Shown: piece by piece, positions 33,880 through 44,325 of the stretch
Numbering within the stretch: the first letter of the stretch is position 1
How the letters are laid out: every line of letters begins with the position of its first letter
Origin: Asterias rubens
Lineage: Eukaryota > Echinodermata > Asteroidea > Forcipulatida > Asteriidae
Length of the DNA: 64,000 nucleotides
Direction: 5' to 3'
NCBI RefSeq assembly: GCF_902459465.1
Contig: NC_047062.1
Coordinates: 32,296,673-32,360,672 of the forward strand
Translations under genes and position numbers: made by a program
Notes under the pieces: model-generated
Told to the model about the DNA's origin: nothing
The model's input: the letters and a program-made list of their open reading frames with translations, nothing else
The model's database searches: none

Positions 33880-35214
33880 CTGAAAGGTAATTTAGCAACT
33901 CGAGTTTGAAGGGAGTATTATACATTGGTCTACTGTATGAATTTATGTCGCCCCACCCCCCCCCCCCATCAGTGGCATTTCGGTTTAGGATTAAACATAA
34001 CGCATAACATTACCAGAGCATCACAATAGGCTCTTTGTAGTTTATGACGATGAAATAATTTAGCTCATACCAATTAGTAAACACAAAGGAAACTGTATTT
34101 ATTCATCATTAATATTGATATTGTCGAAAACTAACGCCTTCGCATTTAATTAGTTTGAGCATTGAGTCAGATAAAAGCCTTGAAAAGCTATTGTGTCCAT
34201 TTTATCCTTACAAAAAAATATTCGAGAGCCGATTATTGTTCCCAATGGGAGCTTGTACTTTTATACAAACATTACCGAAAGGGTAAACAATTGTGCATAA
34301 ATATTAAGCTATCTTTTAAAAATTGAACTACGATTCCAGTTGTTTACTGCAAGAATCTTGAAAAATTGGTTTTCAGAAACTCGGGCGGTGCAGGGACTAG
34401 AGGGTTAATTAAAGTACAGCAACTCAACTCTGAAGGGAGTACTATATTGATCTATATGACAGAGATTGTGCACCCCCTTCCAGTAGAATTTCTTTAAAAG
34501 ACAATTAAGCAGTGTAACTCATTACTCAACATCACAGGGAGTTAATGGATGTTGATCTATACGAGGCGGGATAATGTAGCTTTTCCTTTACAGCCCATTT
34601 TTAAGAAAGTCAACTACAATAGATGGATGCATAAAGAGCTATGACGTTGATAAACAGCTGCCTTCATTTGAAATAAACGAATATCGTATTATTATACCTA
34701 GCAAAAGAAAACAGTACAGTAAAAGGCAATACAAGCAATCATGGGGACCAACGAGGACAAAATAATAAATGACAAAACAGGGAATGGGAGGGGTACAAAA
34801 GTACGCGCACTACACCCCCTATCCCCTCCCCCGCCACATGCTAAAATAAATCAAGCTTTGAAAATTAACGTGATAGTGCCTTTAATATTCCTTGTCACTA
34901 CTGCAAATCACTGTAACCAAATCGGATGCTGAAGGGGAAACAAACCGCGATCTTAAAGAACCTGAGGCTTCTGTCCTTGAGGAAACTGTGTAGGCTTAAA
35001 AATTGGTTCTATTTGGCCTGGGAGTGGAGGAGTGCTTCATGACAACTGGCAGCGCAAGTTTTTCTGGGGATTAGAAGAAGACAAAATCGGCTGACCTCCC
35101 TGAAGTTTAGTTGTCTGAAAATACATTTGATTGATTTCAATAGGTTGAGAGACTTTAAACAATGTTTTTAGTGTTTTTTAATATTCAGCATTTAGTGTTG
35201 GTTGCACAGGGAGT
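33880..35214. other. Intergenic stretch between lectin and TRMT61B
   Basis: Contains the inverted-repeat arm at 34046-34285 and a loosely repeated block with GAAGGGAGTA near 33910 and 34434. Otherwise nothing recognised. Confidence 0.4.
34046..34285 (-). repeat. Right arm of the lectin-locus inverted repeat
   Basis: Reverse-complement relative of 30196-30475. It ends at ACTTTTATA, just where the signal-peptide coding sequence would begin in the left arm, so it looks like a remnant of a third lectin copy in opposite orientation that has lost its coding part. Confidence 0.65.
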
Positions 35215-36261
35215 TTACTTTGTGGACAACAGGTGGCACCCGCAGATTGGGAGGTCCGTGAGAACGCAAGGGCGCCCTCTATAGCGTCGGTGGTGTAAAC
35301 AAACCCTCATCAACCGATTCCAACACACACGTGCGAAACAACAAGAGTGATCAACCGTCCAAGGGGGTGACACATTGGCTGAGTAGAGGGCTGGGAAACT
35401 CGGCAGAGTGTGCACATTCAAACCGAATTAACGTAAGTTGTTTTTAATGTTTAGGAAGGATGTCAGATATGGTCACAAGTGGCACGTACTTGCAATAAAA
35501 ACTCTAAGTCTAACTGAGCATGGAGTTAGAATGGTCTAAGTTAGTTTAGAGTTTTTATTGCAAGTACGTGCAAGTCTCACCGGCCGGCTGTGTACATACA
35601 GTGTATAGCCCAGGTAGTGCAGTCTACACAGTGGTGGTAGGCCTAAAATAGTCTATAGTTTTACATCGTATGGATGGTCTTGATCTTGATGTAATTATTC
35701 AATAGCTTATCCTAGCTCCTTACTAGGAACAATTCACTGCAGTTTGATGAGTGATGTTTGAAGTAAAAAAGAAAAAGAAATCTAGCCTACTCCAGCAATA
35801 CAAATTACAATACATTACATCATCATGTATGTAGAATGTAGAACACTGTGTGTGAGGTTTGCTCTGCTTTCGTCAAACTGAGCCATGATCATGAACCGCA
35901 TAACATTTTAGGTTATTCATAATTCTAAATCTAAGGAGATGATCCAGAATCCTAATTGGAAATGTTTTGCCCAGCATCATGCCTTCAGTTCACGTTTTGC
36001 TCTGCCCCCAGAGCAGTGAGTTCCTTGATCTTCATATTGGTGCCCCTTTTCCTTTAATTTTTTTACGCTTTAGTTAGTTGGACTTTCACAGCTTTTGGAA
36101 TAGAAGTGTGGAAGTGCATATATGTATGGCTTAAAAACAGTATTTTTAAGCCCCAGAAGTGAATACATATTAAATCTGTGTCTTTAATGCCTACATGTGT
36201 AAAATGTCAGTGTATTGCCTTTCTTGACTGTTGCAGTTGATTGTTCAGCACCGACATCAAT
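35215..36261 (+). promoter_or_regulatory. TRMT61B promoter and probable 5' noncoding exon
   Basis: The coding exon begins at a TTGCAG acceptor (36236), so an untranslated exon must lie upstream. The best candidate ends at 35432 with AAC/GTAAGT. The 35215-35430 stretch is locally GC-richer than its surroundings, as expected of a CpG-type invertebrate promoter. A strong foldback at 35484-35573 lies just inside the resulting intron. Confidence 0.4.
35484..35573. repeat. Long hairpin near the TRMT61B promoter
   Basis: CACGTACTTGCAATAAAAAC at the left pairs with GTTTTTATTGCAAGTACGTG at the right; an inner CTAACT/AGTTAG pair continues the stem. It falls just after the proposed 5' noncoding exon. 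Confidence 0.8.
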
Positions 36262-39200
36262 ATGGACCACCAGAACCTCATGCGACTGAGCTTAAGCTCT
36301 GCCAGATTCTTATACTATAGAATCCCAATCACCAATCAACCGATCAACAAAGTTAGAATCAGTCACCAGGTTCTCCAAAGAGCCATGTCTTCCTACAGTG
36401 ACCAGCCTCCGATGCTGTCTTCAAGACAATCTCAAGCTCATTCAAGCATTCTGCGACTGAAGATGAGAGAAAGCAAACAACACTTGCATTATCTTCCTGA
36501 AGGATGGAGGCCTCCTCCAGGTGGATACAGAAGGCAGGGAGGTCATTGTAGAAATCAGGTTATCTACAGACATTTTGCAAGTGATCATTCCGGTCATGGG
36601 GACGACAAATCCTCCTCAAGTGAAGACAAAGAGTTTTCACATGGTAAGATGAGCTACATTGAGGCAAGGAAGAGAGGGGTCATTCAAGGGAGGCGGAGCT
36701 TGTTGCCAATGGAACGGGTAGGGGGAATGCTGGAGACGGATTTAGACGGTGAAGAGGTACCATGTCAACCGCCATCCAAGATAGTGCATGATGTAGAAGA
36801 CGAGATGTCTGCTAACATGACTAGCGATTCACACAGCAGCACTCCACTGACTGATCGCAGCGTTGGGTCCACAGCTGCAGGTAACGGCGGCAGCGCAGCG
36901 ATGCAGCAGCTAGCAACGTATCACAACAGTCCACTAATGATTGATGGGGAGATGGTCATCGCGTTGAGGGAAAACTTCAAGAGACATGAGTTTCTTTGTA
37001 GGTTTGTGTTAACTTGGTTGTTTTTATAGTTAGATACGTCTGCACTTAACCCTCCCACTCTTGGCACCATTTACCAGTGAGTTGACCAGCCATTTAAAAC
37101 CATACAACTGCATAGATCCCCATTGTAGAAATGCATCCACCACATTATACTGCAGGCTGGCCTTTACATACACCAATGTTGCGCATAGAGTCTATCCAAC
37201 GCATGAGTCATAGTGATCTAGACTTATTGTTTCGAACAGTATGTAATGTTCTATTGTACTGTTACTTCATCATCATCATCATCATCTTCCTATACTGTGC
37301 AGAAACCTCCTCTGGAGTATACTCGCACATTGTTTGAGAGGTGCAAACTAGCAGGTGCAGACAAAAACTCAAGGAATAAAAAGATACGCATACTGTACTT
37401 GAATGGTCTTACAGTAATATACGTGGTTCTACACAGCACACCCAATGGTGCTTTACATCATAATTATCTATGTGCATCAGGCATACTCCAACTGTTCTTC
37501 AAACTGTCTCAGATCACTGGGAACATACAAACCCAAGCTGCTTAAGTGCTTACTAATTCAACACAATACTGTCTCAGCCCTCTCACATTAAAATAGATAA
37601 ACCTGGGCAAAGAGAAGCAATTTTGGTTTAGGTTGAGCTTCAGGAAATTTGTGTCATGACCGAAAGTCTTACCCCCACTCAGATAATTCAGCCAACCCAA
37701 GTTGAGTCCAATGCATTAGACCATGACACACCACTGTAACAGTTCAGCCATAAAACATTTATAAAGTTGTTAGCACTTATTCATTTACACAGGATGTTCA
37801 GACTGGACGCCCAGAACAGATTCCGTTGCAAGTATGGTGTTATCCTCCATGCTGACATCGTCGGCCATCAAGCAGGGAGAACTTTCAGTACTGACTTGGA
37901 CATTGATATCATGATCAGGAGACCCACCCTGGAGGAGTTTGTTCTGTACATGAGGCGTACCCCCGTTATATCTTACCCAAAGGTACAAGAATAATAATAC
38001 TAGGTTCTTATGTAGCCCTTTATCACATCCCAAAGCTGCTTGGAACAGGAATTACATAGAGATAACAGGTGTGAGTTGCTAGAAGAAAATTATGTTTTAA
38101 ATTATTGCCTCTTTCTTTAATGGAGCTTTTCCATCACACAACTCTACTCACAATTGGCCCTGGACGTGAATCAAGGTAAAGGAATAACATAGAGAAAACA
38201 GGTGTGAGTTGCTAGAAGAAAGAGATGTTTTGACCTCTTTGAGTTGTCACGTTTTGAGTTTTAGTAGTTTGATCACCATTTCAGAGACAGCCCAATGACA
38301 CAAACCTAAAACAGATTGTATAAACTTTGTCTTTTGAAGGATTGTTGCACTATGTTGATGATGATTGATGCAAGTCCAGGTGATGTCATATTAGAAGCAG
38401 GAACAGGGTCAGGTGCCATGACGCTATTTCTCTCAAGAGCAGGTATGTCTAGAAGAATTACCCGGCCAAAATGCGTGGGCCACACAACGTTACATAAGAC
38501 CATTCCATGTCCACTTCCCCCTGACAAGAAACAATCTCTCTCTCGTCCCCTGCTCAATGTTGACTGTAACGCAGAAGACCGTGCGATCAGAACCAACATT
38601 GAAAGGGGGCAGGGGGGCCCAACCAGATATGGCCCGGATTGTAGGTCATTAACACTCATACCGTGTGACCATTCAAAAGTATCCTCTACATAGCGTTGAG
38701 TGATATATATATTTCCGGATGCAATATGGTACTATGTGGTGAATGTTTCACACAGTACACAGTCAACCCTCCTACTGTCGGACCATTCAATATCATCCAC
38801 TGTAGCTTTAAATGACAGATAAACTTTTGTATCTCGCAAGGGGCACTAGGTGGATTGGTTCGTTTTCAATCTCTACCTAACTCAGTGGTGTCTCGGGAGC
38901 CTTCTTCCGAAATCTAAAACTGAAACTTACTTCTTCTTTTTTCTATCCTAAATAATTGGATTTGTTAATGTACAATACAGTTGGTGAACGAGGCTGTGTT
39001 CATTCGTTTGAAGCAAGGGAAGTGCACCAGAAGAGAGCTATGAAGAATATAAACCAGTGGAGGTCATCTTGGAATGTCTGTCATCCTGAGCATCATTGGC
39101 CGCAAAATGTCTCCTTTCACTTGGGTAAGAAGTCAGTTTAAAGTACAATTTGGTAACTGTTATTCATAAATACCCAAGGCAGTTTCGCAAGCTCATGTAC

Positions 39201-41947
39201 GCCAACTTAACTTACAAGGAACACAATTCGTAGCTATTAGTACCGGCACAAAATCTATTTCTAAACGTGCGGACACATTTTTTACAAAGTTTTTGAAAAA
39301 ATTATGTGCAAATCTCGAATTGGCCTGTCAAAGTGTCTATATAATTGTAATTAAAAAAAAAAGAGTAGTGAATCGTTCTTAAACTGGGCCACGACCCTGC
39401 CGGTTTTAAAAGGCCGTTTAAGAACTTGTCGCTACCCTTTTATTCCCTTAATCACAATCAGTGAAGGGATAGTTATTTTCATTTTGCAGAAGGTACTTAC
39501 ATTAGAAAATCTGAAAGTCGAGGGGAACTTATGAAGGGGCATTAAGGCCAAGACCAGGGCAACCTAGGCTTTTGTAGCCTCCCTGTAATTTCAGGGCAGG
39601 AAATCAGGTTGAGATATCGAAAAAAAAAAAATTCATGAATGATATTCATAATAGACACAATGGAAAACCTATTTAATTAACCTATGGAAGAGAACAAAAA
39701 CAGGACATCTTTAGGTTGTACACAGCACAAGAGTAGGGTGTCATGGCGGAGCAATTTAGCTTGTAGAGCACCAAATTGAAGTTGTGGTGGTTTAGTCACT
39801 GGGAGTTGGGTTCAAGTCCAGGTTATGACACTTGCCGAGAATCGAACCCATACTCTGATGATTCAACCGTTAGAGCTTGATTCTGATGCCACGACACACC
39901 AAAGTGTTTCGTTGACATGAAAGAAAGAGTAAGTGTTATAAGAAAAGTGCAAGACCAACTCTTAAACATTTACATAAATTTGTTCTTTTCCATTGTTTAT
40001 TTCAAAGGCAAGTTGGAGAGTCGTTGCAAGGATCTTGGCCCCTCATTGTTAGTAGATGGAGCTGTAATAGACATGGAGAGGCCATGCGCTGCTATACCAA
40101 CCCTAGCAGAAAGACTTAAACCAGGCAAATCTGCTGTCATATATGTGGCTAATATTACACAGGTAAATTATCAAACACGCACGCCTTAAACATACATGTA
40201 GGTCAGATTTTTTGCTGGTTTGACTTCTAATTTAAGAGAGAGTTATAGGCTTTTAGTTAAGGGTATTGTTGGAAAAAATGATTAGTTAATAACAGTGCCA
40301 ATCCTTATTGTACCAGAGACATTATTATTTCCATCAGAAAACCTATCAATTCCACCCAATACAAATTTGAGAATGGGAATGAATTTATGAACAGATTAAT
40401 GTTGTTAAACATGTATTTCATTTAAGATATCATTATTTACCAAGTTCTTAAAAATGTGTTAAATGCTGAGAAGAGCAAATATCTACCCACACAAAAAATC
40501 CTGGCACTTCATAGGACATAGGACTTGACTGTGAATCTCCATGTGAAATGAATGCGAGGTCAAAGGTGATCCATAAGAATCCGTCCACTCCCTCAAGTCA
40601 GGTTTCTGGCGTAACTAATGAGCCTTGAAGTGTAACATCAGGGCCCATTTCATGGCTCTACTTACTGCCGGGATTCCCCGCTTACATGCAAGCGCTGAAT
40701 TTCTGCGCTAGCCTTGTAAACGTAGAATGCCCAGTAGCGTGGAATACGCACTCGCAGAAGCCAAAATACGCCATAGCCCGTGAAACACGCTTGCCATAAG
40801 CACAGAATTCCCTGCTTCCGTAAGTGCCGATTCTGTGCCCAGTAACGTGGAGTACGCACGCGCCAATTCAGTGCTTACGGTAAGCAGAGCCATGAAATTG
40901 GACTCTGATATTAAGAATAATTTTAAAGTAACTTTCTTTGTTTCCGTCAGATCATTGATATAGCAGAGTTTCTAAGAGTGAATGAGTATCCTCTGACCAT
41001 GGAGAGGGTACTAGATGTAACTCATAAGGCGTGGGTTGTGAATCAAGCAAGACGACACAGCGGCACTTCTCTTAGTGACCCAAGACTTACCGTTGACCCA
41101 AACTCCTCAGATCAAAGCGGTAAGGGACAGACATATAATAAAAATAGTAGCTTGTTATAAAGTGCATATATCCATCACCGGGTAACGCTCAAGGCGCTTT
41201 AATAACATTATTTTCCTGCAAGACATGTATGAGACCTACTCCTATTCCATAGCACCTTGTAATTAATGGTTTACAAGGTGCTGTGGCACAATATGCTGCC
41301 AATTAAACCAGGAACACCAGGGCGAACCACTTCATATTTTTTGATAAGTGCACTGCCGTCAGTTTTACAAAACTCTTCCTAACTTGGGATTAATCTTAGG
41401 ACTTTAGGACGAGTTCAGTTCCGTGTCCGAAGACGTTGGGACGCATTGAACCCACCCTAAGTTAGGACGGGTTACTCGTCCTAACTCGAGATAAGACGAG
41501 TCCTACATCTTTGTGAAATCGACAGCTGGGTTCTTTTCAGTGTGTTTACACAGGACTAACTGCTTTACGTCCCACCCGAAGGATGAAGCATCATGGTTTT
41601 AAGTGTCTTGCTAAGGACACGGGTGTCCCGCCTGGGAATCAAAGTAATTACAGGCCTGCCCTATGAAAGAACCAGTGTTAATATAATTTGAAAAACAAAC
41701 TTGTCCAATGTCATCTTTACAGTGGTCATGTGAACTTCAAACCTGTGTAATTGAAATATGATTTTTGTTTGTTTTAATTTAAGATGGAGAAGATGATGGT
41801 TACAATCCACTGAGACAGAAAACCCAATACATTGAAGATGATGTACCAAAGTATATTGCACGGCCTCACAACAACCAATTTGGACACACAGCTTTCTTAG
41901 TTTCACTCAGGAAGATTGAGAGCAGTACTTCAACGTATAAAATGTGA
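36262..41947 (+). CDS. TRMT61B: TRMT61B, mitochondrial tRNA (adenine58-N1)-methyltransferase, 7 coding exons
   Basis: Coding exons: 36262-37001 (exon opens at 36237 after a TTGCAG acceptor), 37793-37982, 38340-38442, 38981-39124, 40008-40162, 40951-41119, 41784-41947; phases agree, 1665 nt, 554 residues (human about 477). Residues 1-246 are a variable, basic, Ser-rich N-terminus that fits a mitochondrial leader plus linker. From 248 the conserved part begins (YGVILHADIVGHQAG). Motif I is LEAGTGSGAMT at 328-338, the acidic SAM-ribose ligand is Glu355 (VHSFE), and the VIDM active-site segment is at 412-415. The C-terminus has the family signature RPHNNQFGHTAFLV. The family makes m1A58 in mitochondrial tRNA and m1A in mitochondrial rRNA and mRNA. 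An in-frame TGA directly upstream at 36238 fixes the start. It is tail to tail with ABAT. Confidence 0.93.
40643..40903. mobile_element. Foldback MITE, family C, in TRMT61B intron
   Basis: CATTTCATGGCTCTACTTACTG at one end pairs with GGTAAGCAGAGCCATGAAAT at the other; internal sequence includes two CCAGTA[AG]CGTGGA blocks, suggesting a short internal duplication. Confidence 0.7.
41170..41640 (-). repeat. SINE family L split by a foldback element
   Basis: An antisense SINE runs 41240-41350 and resumes at 41530 (GGGTTCTTTTCAGTG). Between them (about 41352-41528) is an element with ends TTTTACAAAACTCTTCC and ACATCTTTGTGAAATCG, the family also seen at 55582-55747. Lies in the last TRMT61B intron. 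Confidence 0.65.
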
Positions 41948-41984
41948 TATTGAGATGCAGAATACTGAAAAAGAACCTCAACAC

Positions 41985-42340
41985 AGGTATTAACCCTCCT
42001 ACTCTCTGACATTCAACGACTGGTTCCGAATGATAGATCAACTTTGCCAGCCTGCAACATGGTGGGGAATGCATTTACACAGTTCACAGTTAACCCTCCT
42101 CCCAATTAACTGTTCAATATCATTTAACGACTGGTTCTGAATGATAGATCAACTATGCCAGCCTGCAAGATGGTGGGCAATGCATTAACACAGTTCACAC
42201 TTAACCCTCCTACTCATTAACTGTTTAATATCACTCTGGTTCTGAATGATAGATCAACTACATGTATGCCAGCCTGCAATATGATCCTACATGGTCAACC
42301 CTCCTACTCCCTGACCATTTAATGCATCCATTGTGGTTTT
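41985..42340. repeat. ~105-115-bp tandem repeat in the TRMT61B 3' region
   Basis: Three to four units with AACCCTCCTACT, GGTTCTGAATGATAGATCAA and ATGCCAGCCTGCAA blocks, starting 40 bases after the stop codon, probably inside the 3' UTR. Confidence 0.75.
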
Positions 42341-43104
42341 GTTTGATACATAAACTGTGATAGCATGAAAACGTATGATATAATTTGGTATGTCTATACC
42401 ACTGAACCACCAAGCAAACTTATACAATTTTCTCATTTTAATACTGTTTCTTATATCATACAATTTATATTTTATTTAATATGCATAAACATCTACATTG
42501 TCTTTTAAAACCTTTTCTTAAATTAAGTTGTCTGAAAAAATTCATTCTTATTTTTCTCCAAAGGTTATATAAAGTAAATCTTGAGTTGTCCTTTTTATAA
42601 TATTTCCTTCCAAAATGTATTTTATAAATGGTTATTATGGCAGCCAAAAGCAAATGCATTTCTATAATTTGTTTGTGAGCTACTCACATGACAAGAAGTT
42701 TAAACAATTTAAACTTAATTGTAAACCAAATACAAATCTATGTAAAGAATAAATCAGCCTTGTGGTTTATAATGTAATACTGCAGTATGCGAACAAACTT
42801 CACTCTTGTCAATTCTGTGTGACATAATTCTATGATAGGTTGATGATAGGTTTTTGTTTTTAAAAGTTCAAATTGAATTCCAAACTTTGATTAGAGAATG
42901 AGCCATAGACTTGAACATTACAATAGGAATAATTACAACCCGTGACCCCAAACCTTCTTCTATTTTGCAGAAATGCTAGACTCATTTAATATTTGTTGGC
43001 AGCTTGTGAAATAGAATCTATGCATATATAATGAAGCTTGATGGGGAAATAGTCTGGTTCTCTTATTGTATGTGATAGGAATCAATGTGCTTTGATTACA
43101 GTCA
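42341..43104. other. TRMT61B/ABAT convergent intergenic region
   Basis: AT-rich, no gene recognised. Holds candidate polyadenylation signals on both strands. Confidence 0.4.
42748..42753 (+). terminator. Candidate TRMT61B polyadenylation signal
   Basis: AATAAA about 800 bases after the TRMT61B stop, beyond the 3' tandem repeat at 41985-42340. A signal nearer the stop is not obvious, so the 3' UTR may carry the repeat. Confidence 0.3.
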
Positions 43105-43610
43105 GGGTGCTAACAAAAAGTTGCACCTCGGCAAAAGGTCTTTAAAAAGTCTAATAACCATGATTTGATTGTAAAGTGTAGTAGGGTGCTAACAAAAAGT
43201 TGCACCCCGTCAAAAGGTCTAAAAGTCTGTTAACCACAATTTAATTGTAGTAGGGTCACAGGGTGCTAACAAAAAGTTGCACCTCCGCAAAAGGTCTTAA
43301 AGTCTAATAACCATGATTTGATTGTAAAGTGTAGTAGGGTGCTAACAAAAAGTTGCACCCCGGCAAAAGGTCTAAAAGTCTGTTAACCACAATTTAATTG
43401 TAGTAGGGTCACAGGGTGCTAACAAAAAGTTGCACCTCGGCAAAAGGTCTTAAAGTCTAATAACCATGATTTGATTGTAAAGTGTAGTAGGGTGCTAACA
43501 AAAAGTTGCACCCCGGCAAAAGGTCTAAAAGTCTGTTAACCACAATTTAATTGTAGTAGGGTCACAGGGTGCTGACAAAAAGATGCACCATGGTAAAAGG
43601 ATTGTACTAC
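43105..43610. repeat. 77-bp tandem repeat with alternating two-unit structure
   Basis: Units begin GGGTGCTAACAAAAAGTTGC at 43105, 43184, 43261, 43337, 43414, 43490 and 43567. Odd and even units differ (CTCGG...AATAACCATGATTTG versus CCCCG...GTTAACCACAATTTA), and the ~153-bp pair is the unit that has been amplified. Confidence 0.9.
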
Positions 43611-44325
43611 ACATATAAACAGTCTTACATATGGGATGGGTCTAGAATGTTAAATGGGGTGACACTAGTAGCTTCTTACAGGAAGCTACATGAATTACGA
43701 GCTAAGACAATTTTCTTAAATTGAGACTTCATAACCAGGATTTCATACCCAGTCCTAGGCTAGCCTGGGTTCAAGACTATTGTCGCTGGGCGCCCGGTAG
43801 ATCAGTAACTAGGATGGATACAAGTTTGTCTGTGCAACCTTGTACCACACTATGTTATGGACTATATGCATTGGTCATACTGTTGAGTAATACAGTATTG
43901 TAATGTACCTACGTACATTGTACATTGTATGTTATGTGTACAGTGCATTCAGTGTGTGGATCCACGTTGGGGGTGTGCTGGAGTTTGGAGGCATGAAGCA
44001 ACATGAGGCAAAGCATTTGGCTAAACCATTCTTGCTGGCTGGCGTGCCTTGATCAAGAGCTAGTCATCCGGTTTGGCTGATCATTAAATTTATCCCGAAC
44101 AATCCGATAAATCTACTCTGCAGCAGTAGAATATAGAAAGTCAGTTCTCTAAAGAACAAACTCTACATGGCAAGTAGATACACACATGGTGTTACCGCAA
44201 ACCAAACATATATTGATACCTCACCATGCAATGCCTCAAATCATATATAAATTTATCCTATTATCAAATTGAAAAGAGCTGTCCAGTATGTGCTGAACTA
44301 TACAAAAATCTATTTCATTTATCGT

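Noticed and set aside
34741-34932. 63-residue plus-strand open frame upstream of TRMT61B
   Set aside because: No recognised similarity, poor context, and low-complexity composition.
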